DNA from: CAVRXQ01 sp963725215
Lineage (GTDB): Bacteria > Actinomycetota > Acidimicrobiia > Acidimicrobiales > Bog-793
Direction of reading: 5' to 3'
Assembly (NCBI GenBank): GCA_963725215.1
Contig: CAVRXQ010000001.1
Coordinates: forward strand, 310,001-374,000
Length of the DNA: 64,000 nucleotides
Shown here in pieces: positions 48,091 to 56,895 of the stretch. The position numbers were made by a program, and so were the translations under genes. The notes beneath the pieces were generated by a model. The model saw nothing but the letters and a program-made list of their open reading frames with translations, did no database searches and was not told the DNA's origin. The first letter of the stretch is position 1; each line of letters begins with the position of its first letter.

Positions 48091-49398
48091 ATGCGACCAC
48101 GCCACCTGAAGCGACGAGTGCGGCCGAGCGTCATCTGGAGCGTCGGGGTATTGAGCCTTGGCGGGCTCACCGGTGCTTTAGCCGCGGGCGCGTCGAGTGG
48201 AGCGAGTGGTCTTTCCCTCGTCCTTCGGCCCAACCACTTCGTCGGTGTGGCGAGCGCTCCGCACGGCGCCGTCGCGGCCCAGCCCGGCTGGGCGTCGACC
48301 AACTGGTCCGGATACGCCGCAACGTCGTCCACCCCCTACACGAGCGTGTCGGGTCAGTGGACCGTTCCCACCGTTACCGGACCGAATGGCTCATACTCGG
48401 CGGCTTGGGTCGGAATCGACGGCTACAGCAACAGCGACCTCATCCAAACCGGCACCGAGCAGGACTACTCGAACGGTGGACAGTATTCGGCGTGGTGGAC
48501 GACGTCGTCGCAGAATTTCGCCGAGCAGACGATCACAAGTGGATGCACGACCGGTGCCGGGCCGCAATCAGGTGCTACGAATGTCTCGACGGTCACGCGA
48601 TCGGCACTCGAGGCACGGACCGCTAACGCGGGTCCCCTCAAGGCCGGACCGAACCGATCGGCACGTCCGAGCGCGAAGACGGGATCGGCGACGAGCATCA
48701 CATCGTCGGGCGCCACGCTCAACGGGACGGTCAACCCCAACGGCTCGGCGACCGAGTACTTCTTCGAGTACGGAACGACGACCCGATACGGGTCGGCAAC
48801 GTCGCCCGTCTCCGCCGGCTCGGGCAGGTCTTCGATCGCCGTGAGCGCGCCGATCAGCAGCCTCTCCGCATCGACGACGTACCACTTCGAGCTCGTCGCG
48901 GTGAACTCCCGCGGTACTTCGTACGGCGGTGATGCGTCCTTCACGACGTCGTCCGGTGGCGGTGGTGGCGGTGGCGGTGGTGGGAGCTGCGGCACGGTCG
49001 CCGCGGGCGATGTGATGACGGCGACGATCTCTCAAACAAGCCCGTCGACTTCGACTTGGACGATCACGATCAGCAATACGTCGAGCACGCACGGCTGGAC
49101 GTTCACGAAATCGCTGACGTACACGGGACCGGGCGCCTCGGCCGAGTGGATTCTCGAAGCGCCGTCGCTCTGTTACGGCAACAGCTGCACGGTCGGGACG
49201 CTCGCCAACTACGGCTCGACCGTCTTCGACCCCGGAACGGCGAACGGTGGCTCTCCGAAACTCACGGCGAGCGAGGGCGGAGAGATAGTGAACTCGTCTG
49301 ACACGAAAGTGCTGTCGATTCCCTCCGGTCCCGACACCGACACAGACGGGTTTGCCGTCGCGTACGGCTCTACCGCTCCGAACCCACCCAGCTCGTAA
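48091..49398 (+). CDS. Secreted G1-family (eqolisin) glutamic peptidase with inserted Fn3-like domain
   Basis: A 435-residue exported protein. A basic N-terminus and hydrophobic stretch (about 13-33) form the signal. The eqolisin domain starts at WASTNWSGYAA (about 67) and holds WVGIDGY and the catalytic Gln in LIQTG (Gln119). After GQYSAWW the family sequence stops and a region of about 150 residues intervenes: a linker, a fibronectin-III-like module (about 193-287, with ATLNGTVNPNG and TTYHFELVAVNSRG) and ten consecutive glycines (289-298). The peptidase then resumes with AGDVMTATIS and the catalytic Glu in AEWILE (Glu352). Both catalytic residues are kept. Eqolisins work at acid pH. Confidence 0.85.
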   Translation: MRPRHLKRRVRPSVIWSVGVLSLGGLTGALAAGASSGASGLSLVLRPNHFVGVASAPHGAVAAQPGWASTNWSGYAATSSTPYTSVSGQWTVPTVTGPNGSYSAAWVGIDGYSNSDLIQTGTEQDYSNGGQYSAWWTTSSQNFAEQTITSGCTTGAGPQSGATNVSTVTRSALEARTANAGPLKAGPNRSARPSAKTGSATSITSSGATLNGTVNPNGSATEYFFEYGTTTRYGSATSPVSAGSGRSSIAVSAPISSLSASTTYHFELVAVNSRGTSYGGDASFTTSSGGGGGGGGGGSCGTVAAGDVMTATISQTSPSTSTWTITISNTSSTHGWTFTKSLTYTGPGASAEWILEAPSLCYGNSCTVGTLANYGSTVFDPGTANGGSPKLTASEGGEIVNSSDTKVLSIPSGPDTDTDGFAVAYGSTAPNPPSS

Positions 49399-49407
49399 CC
49401 CGTGGTG

Positions 49408-49439
49408 GAGTGGGACGACGCTCGGGCGTCGTCCCACTC
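49408..49439 (+). terminator. Hairpin after the G1 peptidase gene
   Basis: GAGTGGGACGACGC, loop TCGG, GCGTCGTCCCACTC: a perfect 14-base-pair stem starting 10 bases after the stop codon. There is no T-run, as is common in high-GC actinobacteria. It may also stop transcription coming from the converging miaB side. Confidence 0.75.
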
Positions 49440-49477
49440 GGCCATGACACTCGACAATCAGTCGGTGCGGAGCAGCC

Positions 49478-50951
49478 TCACGCAGCTGTGACCGGAATCA
49501 CGCGCCGAGATGGTCGAACCGCGGACTCGGACCTAGCGAGCTCGCCGAAGAGGTGGTGTCCTCCGGCGTCGGTGACTCGGATGTGCGCGTACGTGCCCGG
49601 CAGCATCGGCGACGCGCCGGGGTGGAAGTGGACGAGCTTTCCCTGTCGCGTGCGTGCCGCGGCGATCGTGGTGTCCTTTTTCGAAGCGCCCTCGACCACG
49701 ACCTCTTCGGTGCGGCCGATCCTTGCCGCGTGGCGCAAGCTCGCCGAGCGGTCGACGACGTCTTTCAATCTCGCGAAGCGGTCCGCGATCACCTCTGGCG
49801 GGACGAACAGCTCGGTCATTTCGGCGGCACGGGTTCCCGGTCGTGGTGAGAAGATAAAGGTGAAGGCGCCGTCGTAGCCGGCTTCGGCAACGAGCGCCAG
49901 CGTGTCTTCGAAGTCCTTGTCGGTTTCGCCGGGGAAGCCGACGATCACGTCGGTCGTCACCGCCAAGTCATCGATCGCTGCTCTCGCTGCGGCGAGCCTC
50001 TCCAGATACCGCTCGGCGGTGTACCCGCGGCGCATCGCGCTCGAGAACCCGATCGCTACCGGACTGCAAGGGGAGGTGGAGTTGCTCGCAGACCGCGTCG
50101 GTCTCGGCCATCGCGGCGATCGTCTCTGGACGCAGGTCCTTCGGGTGCGGGCTCGTGAATCGGATGCGCCGGATCGCCTCGATGGCGCCGATCGCTCTCA
50201 ACAAGTCGGCGAAGAGCGGTTCGGCGCGCCGCTCTGCTCGGGAGACCCAGCCGTCACCGACGATTCGGGCGGCGTTCGCGGCATCGAAGGTTCCTCGCCG
50301 CGCCGAGAGGGTGAGGTCCCGGCCGTAGGAGTTGACGTTCTGCCCTAAGAGGGTCACTTCCGAGGTCCCATTCGCCGCGAGCGCCTGCACCTCCTCGACA
50401 AGCTGGCCGAAGGGCCGGCTCTGCTCCTTGCCGCGCACCGCTGGGACGATGCAGAAGGCGCACGAGTTGTCACAGCCGATCTGGATCGTCACCCAGGCGG
50501 CGTAGGAAAGCTCGGGCCGGATCACTTGGGCGGAAGGAAAGGCTTCCGCGTCGTCCGCCGGCACGTCGAGGACCTCGACGGCGGCCGAACCGGTCCGTCG
50601 CGCTTGGTCGAGCAAGTGTCGCGCCCGCCCGACGTTGTGAGTGCCGAAGATCGCGTCGACATGTGGGGCGCGCTCGAGGATCGCCGCGCCCTCTCGTTGG
50701 GCGAGGCAGCCTGAAACGGCGATCTGCATTCCGGGCCGTCGCTGGGCGATCGATTTCAGGTGGCCGAGGTGGCCGTACAGCTTCGTCTCGGCGGCCTCGC
50801 GGATGCAGCAGGTGTTCAACACGACGACGTCTGCGTCTTCGACGTCATCGGTCCTGCTCAGGCCCGCGGCGACGAGGTCCGAGGCGATCCGCTCGGAGTC
50901 GTGCTCGTTCATCTGGCAGCCGAAGGTCTGGACGACGAACTTGCGCGGCAC
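49478..50951 (-). pseudogene. miaB: tRNA-2-methylthio-N6-dimethylallyladenosine synthase MiaB, interrupted by one frameshift
   Basis: A radical-SAM methylthiotransferase in two frames. The first part (from 50951) starts with FVVQTFGCQMNEHDSER and has the UPF0004 domain cysteines (TFGCQ, NTCCIRE, VSGCLAQ), then the radical-SAM CDNSCAFC motif near 160-167 and LPLQSGSDRVL. The second part continues with MRRGYTAERYLE and ends with a TRAM domain (EEVVVEGASKK to GTYAHIRVTDA). Removing one base near 50036-50043 joins them as LPLQSGSDRVLSAMRRGY, the family sequence. All domains are otherwise intact, so the shift may be a sequence error. The product modifies A37 of UNN-decoding tRNAs. Confidence 0.88.
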
Positions 50952-50959
50952 ACTCCAAA

Positions 50960-51180
50960 GTTACGCGCCCTGCCGGCCGATACCGTCTCGTCAATGTCAA
51001 GCTGCTTCAGTCCGGCGGGCACGCTCATACCGTCTCTGCTCGTCGATGCGAGGCTTTCACCAGATTTGCGGCCCGCCGGACGCGCAGAACCGGCCGGCGA
51101 GGCTTGATAGGAGCTTGGCGTCCCTGCCTCAATTGAGGTTTGCCCACCGACCGGTTCCGTGGTCATCCCCTGTGAGAGAG
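50960..51180 (+). ncRNA. IS110 left-end non-coding region, candidate bridge RNA
   Basis: About 230 bases separate the miaB start from the IS110 transposase start. In IS110 elements this end encodes the bridge RNA that pairs with target and donor DNA. Here TCCGGCGGGC (51011-51020) pairs perfectly with GCCCGCCGGA (51071-51080), enclosing a 50-base internal region, and CCTCAATTGAGG (51128-51139) is a further palindrome. Element boundaries and pairing to flanking DNA were not established, so the RNA call rests on position and foldability. Confidence 0.4.
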
Positions 51181-51191
51181 GAGACAGGAAC

Positions 51192-52239
51192 ATGGTGGTC
51201 ATCGGAATCGACGCGCACAAGCGCACGCACACCGCCGTCGCCGTCGACACCAACGGAGCAGAGCTCGCCCATGTCACTGTGGTGGCGACCTCGTTCGGTC
51301 ATCTGGAGTTGTTGCGCTGGGCTGAAGAGCTCTCGACGAGTCGTCGCTTCGCCGTCGAGGACTGCCGGCACCTCACCAGACTGCTCGAAAAGGACATGCT
51401 CTCCGCCGGTGAGCAGCTCGTCCGGGTGCCGCCGAAAATGATGGCGAAACAGCGCCGTTCCGCCCGCACGCGGGGCAAGTCCGATCCGATCGACGCGCTC
51501 GCCGTCGCCCGCGCCGCGCTCGAGAGAGCCCAATTTGCCTGTCGCCTCGCTTTCCGGTGATGAACGTCGGCTTGGCCTCCTGCTCGATCACCGCGAGGAC
51601 CTCGTTGCCGAGCGCACGAGGATCATCAACCGGGTGCGCTGGCACCTCCACGGCGTCGACCCGAACCTCGAGGCCACCGCTGGCAACCTCACCCATGTGA
51701 AGAACATCCTCGAGCTCGAAGCTCGACTTGAAGGCTGCCACGAAGTCGAGGCGGCGATCCTCGCCGAGTTGCTCCCCCGGCTCGTGGAGCTCGCCATGAG
51801 CGAACGCCGGCTCGCTGCCGAGATCGCCGAGCGCGTCGCCCCACTCGCGCCTTCGCTGCTCGCAATGGTCGGTTGTGGAGCGCTGAGCGCGGCGAAGATC
51901 ATCGCTGAGACCGCCGACGTCAGTCGCTTCAAGGATCGGAACGCCTTCGCCCTGCACAACGGAACAGCGCCTATCCCGGTGTGGTCGGGAAACCACGACC
52001 ACCACCGTCTCAATCGCGGCGGGAACCGCCAGTTGAACGCCGCGTTGCACCGCATCGCGGTGACTCAGCTCAGAGTCGGCGGACCCGCTAAGGAGGCGAT
52101 GCATCAGCTGATTGCCTCGGGAAAGACCAAACGCGACGCGTTGCGCATCATTCGTCGTCGCCTATCCGACATCGTGTATCGAAGCCTCTTCGCCGACTGT
52201 CGCCAGCGATGCGTCACCGACATCGCGCAGGCGGCTTGA
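51192..52239 (+). pseudogene. IS110-family transposase, interrupted by one frameshift
   Basis: DEDD transposase of IS110. The first frame (ATG 51192, AGGAG site) starts MVVIGIDAHKRTHTAVAVD and contains the RuvC-like acidic residues, including KSDPIDALAVA. The second frame has the Transposase_20 domain: LVAERTRIINRVRWHLH, then MVGCGALSAAKIIAE and the Ser-containing AFALHNGTAPIPVWSG, to the stop at 52239. Deleting one G near 51521-51526 gives ALREPNLPVASL, the normal family sequence, so this copy has one extra base. If real, the element is inactive. It lies directly upstream of nfo. Confidence 0.9.
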
Positions 52240-52254
52240 CATAGGAGCATCTGA

Positions 52255-53145
52255 GTGCTGATCGGTGCGCACGTGAGCTCGGCGGGTGGGCTGTTGAAGG
52301 CGATCGACCGGGGGCACGAGCGCGAGGCGGACGCGATCCAGCTCCACACTCAGAGCCCGCGGATGTGGAAGAGCCACTCGCACTCGCCCGAAGAGCTCGC
52401 CGAATACCGCGATGCGCAGGCGCGGGACGCGACGATCAAAGCGACCTTCTGTCACGCGAAGTACCTGATCAACCTCGCAGCGTCGGACGAACAGCTGCAA
52501 GATCGTTCGTATCGCGCGCTCGTCGAGAACCTCGTCGTGGCGTCGGAGATCGGCTCGGCGGGATTGGTCCTTCACGTCGGAAGCCACCGCGGCGTGGGCA
52601 TCGACGAGGCGATCGCGCCCGTCGCGCGTCGACTCGTCGACGCCTGCGATGAGGCATCGAAGAAGTCCACGCGACCGCTTTCCCCGCTCTTGCTCGAGAA
52701 CACCGCCGGCGCGGGCGGCACGATCGGTCGCAGCTTCGAAGAGCTCGCCCGCATCCTCGAATCCGCTTCGGGCGACAAGCGCCTCGGATTCTGCCTCGAC
52801 ACCCAGCACCTGTTCGCGTCCGGAGTCCTCTACGCCAATCGCGACCAAGCCGACGCGACGGTGCGGCGGTTTGACAACGTCTTGGGCATCGAGCGACTGA
52901 GATGCATCCACCTCAACGATTCAAAGGTTCCCTTCGGCGCGAACCGGGACCGTCACGAGAACATCGGGGAGGGCGAGATCGGAGAAGTAGCGCTCGGCTG
53001 GCTGTTGAGCCACGACGCGCTGCGCGACGTCCCGGCGGTCCTGGAGGTTCCGGGCGACGGCAAAGGCCCACGACTCGAAGACGTCCGGAAAGCGAAGAAG
53101 ATGTACGCGGCCGGCAAAAAGCGTCGGTCGGAATCTCGGAACTGA
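52255..53145 (+). CDS. nfo: Deoxyribonuclease IV (endonuclease IV, AP endonuclease)
   Basis: A 296-residue TIM-barrel AP endonuclease. LIGAHVSSAGGL is the N-terminal signature with the first zinc His; FCHAKYLINLA, VLHVGSH, LLENTAG, GFCLDTQHLFASG and CIHLNDSKVPFG carry further ligands, and RHENIGEGEIG the last. GTG start with an AGGAG site that lies in the right end of the IS110 element. It acts in base-excision repair alongside XthA encoded at 26582. Confidence 0.95.
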   Translation: MLIGAHVSSAGGLLKAIDRGHEREADAIQLHTQSPRMWKSHSHSPEELAEYRDAQARDATIKATFCHAKYLINLAASDEQLQDRSYRALVENLVVASEIGSAGLVLHVGSHRGVGIDEAIAPVARRLVDACDEASKKSTRPLSPLLLENTAGAGGTIGRSFEELARILESASGDKRLGFCLDTQHLFASGVLYANRDQADATVRRFDNVLGIERLRCIHLNDSKVPFGANRDRHENIGEGEIGEVALGWLLSHDALRDVPAVLEVPGDGKGPRLEDVRKAKKMYAAGKKRRSESRN

Positions 53146-53161
53146 ACGCGCCCCGTCGGGC

Positions 53162-54532
53162 TTATTCTGCGGCCTCGGCGAGTGCTTCTGCGAGTGCGGG
53201 ATGCACGAAAAGGGCCTCTGACAGATCGCTCACCTTGAGGCGCGCGGTGACGGCGAGCGCGACGACACTGATCAGTTCCGCTGCGTGGGCGCCGACGACC
53301 GCGCCGCCCAAGACCACGCCAGTCTGCGGATCGGAAACGAGCTTCACGAACCCGCGGGTGTCGCCAGAGATCGTCGCCTTCGCGTTCGCGGCAAAGGGAA
53401 CCTTCGTCACGCGGATCTTCCGTCCGAGGGCGAACGCGTCCGCTTCGGCGAGACCGACGTCGGCGATCTCGGGCTCGGTGAAGATCGCGGACGCCGCCTT
53501 GTCGTAATCGAGATGTCGGTGCTCCCTCGTATGCAGCCCCATCGCGTGCTCAGCGACCTTACGACCTTGCATCGTCGCCACCGAAGCGAGCTGGAGTCGC
53601 CCCGAGATATCGCCCGACGCGTAGATGTGGGCGACGTTGGTCTGGCAGTGGTGGTTGACGGGCACATGGCCCGCGCCGTCGCGATGGACGCCGGCACTCT
53701 CGCAGCTGAGTCCCTCTGTCGACGGCACGGAGCCGATCGCGAGCAAGACGTGGGATCCTCGGACCACCCGTCCATCGAGACATTCGACGATGACGCCATC
53801 GTCTTTCACGACCGCGCTCGAGGCGCGTCCGCCTTTCACCAAGATCACGCCACTTTCCAGAAAGTCGGCCTCCAACGCCGCCGCGACCTCGGGATCCTTT
53901 GTCGGAAGGACCTGCTGGCGCGAGACGATCAGCGCGACGCGAGAACCGAGCGAGCGGAACATATGGACGAACTCGACGCCAGTCACGCCGGATCCAACGA
54001 CTACGAGCTCTTCGGGGATCACGGGCGGCGGGTACGCCTGGCGGGTGATGAGGATGCGGTCGCCGTCGATCTCGGCCCATTCGGGGATTCGTGGCACCGA
54101 GCCCGTCGACAACAAGATCGCGTCCGCGCCGACGGTCTCGACCGCCGCGTCCGGGGATTCCGGATTGATCTCGACGTCGTGAGGACCGGCGAGTCGGCCC
54201 GTTCCCTTCACCATCCGCACGCCCTGGGCTTCGAGCTGATCGGAGATCGACGACGAGAGCTGCTCCGAGATCGCACGGAGCCGCTCCCGCAAAACCCCCA
54301 GATCTGGCGGTGAGTCGCCGAGGGAAAGCCCGAGAGCTCGAGAGCGGCGCGCGATCGAGAGCACCTCGCCGGTCGCGATCATCGCCTTCGACGGGATGCA
54401 GTCCCAGAGGTTCGCCGCGCCGCCGAGCAGGTCGCGCTCGACGATCGTCACCTCGGCACCGAGGCGCGCGGCGGTCGACGCGGCCTCGACACCTGCTGGT
54501 CCCCCACCGATCACCACGAATCGAACAGGCAC
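53162..54532 (-). CDS. lpdA: LpdA-like NAD(P)H flavoprotein lacking one redox cysteine
   Basis: About 456 residues from a GTG at 54532 (an ATG 15 codons upstream is possible). It has the two-dinucleotide-binding-domain disulfide-reductase fold: VVIGGGPAGVEAA near residue 6, NAD motif VVVGSGVTGVEFVHMF near 170, and the HYASGD-like IYASGDISG near 310. The redox motif, CLNxGCIPSK in lipoamide dehydrogenase, reads ANLWDCIPSK here, so the first cysteine is missing. The C-terminal active-site His-Glu pair region (FVHPALAEAL) is kept. This matches the mycobacterial LpdA type of quinone reductase, not a true lipoamide dehydrogenase. It converges with nfo. Confidence 0.88.
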   Translation of the reverse strand: MPVRFVVIGGGPAGVEAASTAARLGAEVTIVERDLLGGAANLWDCIPSKAMIATGEVLSIARRSRALGLSLGDSPPDLGVLRERLRAISEQLSSSISDQLEAQGVRMVKGTGRLAGPHDVEINPESPDAAVETVGADAILLSTGSVPRIPEWAEIDGDRILITRQAYPPPVIPEELVVVGSGVTGVEFVHMFRSLGSRVALIVSRQQVLPTKDPEVAAALEADFLESGVILVKGGRASSAVVKDDGVIVECLDGRVVRGSHVLLAIGSVPSTEGLSCESAGVHRDGAGHVPVNHHCQTNVAHIYASGDISGRLQLASVATMQGRKVAEHAMGLHTREHRHLDYDKAASAIFTEPEIADVGLAEADAFALGRKIRVTKVPFAANAKATISGDTRGFVKLVSDPQTGVVLGGAVVGAHAAELISVVALAVTARLKVSDLSEALFVHPALAEALAEAAE

Positions 54533-54626
54533 GTCGGAACCGTACCAACCGGGATCTCGCGTTCTGACCGAGCTCATTCCTCGGGTGTCGGCGACGCGTA
54601 TCGTCGCTCGGGCGATCGAGGGAAAA

Positions 54627-56207
54627 GTGGACGATTTCGATTACATCGTCGTCGGCGCAGGCTCAGCCGGCTGTGTCGTCGCCAGCCGTCTCAGTGAGGA
54701 CGCGAAGCTGAGCGTGCTGCTGCTCGAAGCGGGCCCGCACAGCCACAACCCGCTCGTCCGTATCCCGGCCGGTTTTCCCCGGCTCTATCAGTCGAAGCTC
54801 GACTGGGCCTTCCGCACGACCCCTCAATCGCAATTGAACGGGCGGCGTGTGTTCTGGCCCCGCGGAAAACTCCTCGGTGGATCTTCAGCGATCAACGCGA
54901 TGATCTGGGCGCGTGGCTTCGCCGCGGACTACAGCACGTGGGAGAAGCTGGCCGGGCCGAAGTGGTCGTCCGAGTCGGTGCTCGACACATACCGGCGCAT
55001 CGAGTCGCACGACGACGGTGCACGCGACGGCTCCGAAAGCTACGGTCCAGTGCGCGTCACGAATCCTCGCGATCCCCGCGCTCTCACGCTTTCCTGGCTC
55101 GATGCTTGTCGACGCTCGGGAATCAAGTCGCTCGAACACCCCAACTCGGGAGCCGATGAAGGTGTCGCGCTCACACCGGTCAATCAGCGCCGCGGCGCCA
55201 GGTGGAGCTCGTACGACGCGTATTTGAGCCGTGCAGAACGCCGATCGAACCTCACCGTCCGCCCGAACACGACCGCGAGGCGAATCGTCTTCGAAGACAA
55301 CCGTGCGGCCGGCGTCGAATGCCGCAACCGAGACGGCGTTCGCGTCGCGAAGTGCCGTCGGGAAGTCATCGTCTGCTCGGGAGCGATCGGGAGTCCCCAA
55401 CTCCTCGTCTGTTCTGGAGTCGGCCGAGGAAGTGACCTCCAGCGCCTCGGACTCGCGCTCGTCGCCGAGCGCGAACAGGTCGGGGAGAATCTCGCCGACC
55501 ACCTCACGGCGGGCGTTGCCGCGCTCACGACCTCGCGCGCCTCGCTAGCGCACGCCGATTCTCCGGTTTCGTTCCTCCGCTATCTCGTCTCGCGCACGGG
55601 GCCGCTCACCTCGAACATCTGCGAGGCGTTCGGCTTCGTGAAAAGCGATCCCATCCTCGAGGTCGCCGACTTGGAGCTGTTGTTTGTTCCGGCGCTCTTC
55701 GTCAACGAGGGCCTGATCCAGGACCGACGACCGGGTGTCTCGATCGCCGCGGTGCTGCTGCAGCCGGAAAGTCGCGGTCGGGTGCGCGTCGAGTCGCCGA
55801 GCGTCCTCGATGCGCCGTTGATCGACCCGGCCTACCTATCGGACCCGGAAGGGAAGGACTTCGCGAGGTTGTCGGCGGGAGTTCGACGCTGCTACGAGAT
55901 TCTGCGCGAATGGCCGGACGCCCACGAGATCGGACCGATCGTCGTTCCAGGGACCGAGGACGAGAATGTGGGGATCGAATCCTCGATCCGGGACTTCTCC
56001 CAAACCCTCTACCATCCCGTCGGGACGTGTCGGATGGGAAACGACTCGAACTCGGTCGTCGATCCGGAGCTCAAGGTGCGTGGTGTCGACGCGCTGCGCA
56101 TCGCCGACGCCTCGGTCATGCCTTCGATTATCCGGGGACACACCCACGCGCCGACCGTGATGATTGCCGAGAGAGCAGCCGAGTTCATCCGAAAAGACAT
56201 TCGATGA
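54627..56207 (+). CDS. GMC-family FAD oxidoreductase (choline dehydrogenase-like)
   Basis: A 526-residue flavoprotein with GTG start behind GAGGGAAAA. The FAD motif VVGAGSAGCVVASRLSE is at residues 7-23, the GMC signature FWPRGKLLGGSSAINAM near 75-91, and the C-terminal LYHPVGTCRMG and VMPSIIRGHTHAPTVMIAERAAE hold the catalytic His and FAD contacts. Such enzymes oxidise alcohols such as choline or short-chain alcohols. The ATG of a short frame overlaps its stop, and the PRTase gene starts 55 bases on. Substrate unknown. Confidence 0.92.
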   Translation: MDDFDYIVVGAGSAGCVVASRLSEDAKLSVLLLEAGPHSHNPLVRIPAGFPRLYQSKLDWAFRTTPQSQLNGRRVFWPRGKLLGGSSAINAMIWARGFAADYSTWEKLAGPKWSSESVLDTYRRIESHDDGARDGSESYGPVRVTNPRDPRALTLSWLDACRRSGIKSLEHPNSGADEGVALTPVNQRRGARWSSYDAYLSRAERRSNLTVRPNTTARRIVFEDNRAAGVECRNRDGVRVAKCRREVIVCSGAIGSPQLLVCSGVGRGSDLQRLGLALVAEREQVGENLADHLTAGVAALTTSRASLAHADSPVSFLRYLVSRTGPLTSNICEAFGFVKSDPILEVADLELLFVPALFVNEGLIQDRRPGVSIAAVLLQPESRGRVRVESPSVLDAPLIDPAYLSDPEGKDFARLSAGVRRCYEILREWPDAHEIGPIVVPGTEDENVGIESSIRDFSQTLYHPVGTCRMGNDSNSVVDPELKVRGVDALRIADASVMPSIIRGHTHAPTVMIAERAAEFIRKDIR

Positions 56208-56262
56208 ACGACGACATTCCACTCACGTTGCGAGAAGAACTTCCACCGACGAGGATCACATC

Positions 56263-56871
56263 GTGGTCGCTCCGCTAGGCCAATACGCGGCGACGATTGG
56301 GTCGCAACACCTCCAACTGCCGATCGTCCCGCTGACCGATGAAATCGCGGTGGCGCTGATGATCACCGTCGACCAAGGCGTCCACTTCTCCGAGCGCGCC
56401 GGACAGGAGCTCGCCGAACAGCTCCGCCCATTCGGCGTCGACATCGTCGCTTCCGTCGCGACGATGGGGATCCCCGTGGCGATCGAGGTCAGCCGGGCGC
56501 TCGGCCTCGACGACTACGTGATCCTGCAGAAGACGCCGAAGATCCACCTCGCCGACGCGCTTTCAGTACCGCTGCGCTCGATCACCACCGGACAGGAACA
56601 GCACTTGCTTTTCGATCGCGCCCGGGTGCACGTCGTTGAGGGTCGGAACGTCGCGTTGATCGACGACGTCATCTCGACTGGCGGGTCGATGCATGCTGCG
56701 CTGGCTTTGTTGCGTTGCGTCGGCGCGACCCCCATCGCGATCGGCGTGCTGGCAACCGAGGGTGACGAGTGGCGGTCGGCGATCGGCGAAGACGCCAAGA
56801 TCGTCCACTCCCTCGGAGTCCTGCCTCTGTTCGAGCGCCTGCCGGACGGCTCTGTTCGCGAGCTTCCCTAG
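56263..56871 (+). CDS. Phosphoribosyltransferase (adenine-PRTase-like)
   Basis: A 202-residue type I PRTase, GTG start 6 bases after a GAGGAT site. The PRPP loop is VALIDDVISTGGSM near residue 132, and an earlier VASVATMGIPVAIEVSRALG block resembles apt/xpt-type enzymes. It is likely purine salvage or a regulatory PRTase. The base specificity cannot be read. It is probably in one transcript with the GMC gene, an unusual pairing. Confidence 0.85.
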   Translation: MVAPLGQYAATIGSQHLQLPIVPLTDEIAVALMITVDQGVHFSERAGQELAEQLRPFGVDIVASVATMGIPVAIEVSRALGLDDYVILQKTPKIHLADALSVPLRSITTGQEQHLLFDRARVHVVEGRNVALIDDVISTGGSMHAALALLRCVGATPIAIGVLATEGDEWRSAIGEDAKIVHSLGVLPLFERLPDGSVRELP

Positions 56872-56895
56872 GAGCGGACCCGAGACAACCGAGGA

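Larger units (their letters stand above)
50960..52254 (+). mobile_element. IS110-family insertion element (approximate limits)
   Basis: The element comprises the long left non-coding end, the frameshifted transposase gene and a very short right end. IS110 elements lack terminal inverted repeats, so the limits are approximate: between the miaB start (50951) and the nfo start (52255). GGCTTGATAGGAGC (51101-51114) and GGCTTGACATAGGAGC (52233-52248) resemble each other near the two ends. The right-hand copy also supplies the AGGAG ribosome-binding site of nfo, so insertion may have shaped nfo translation. Confidence 0.7.
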
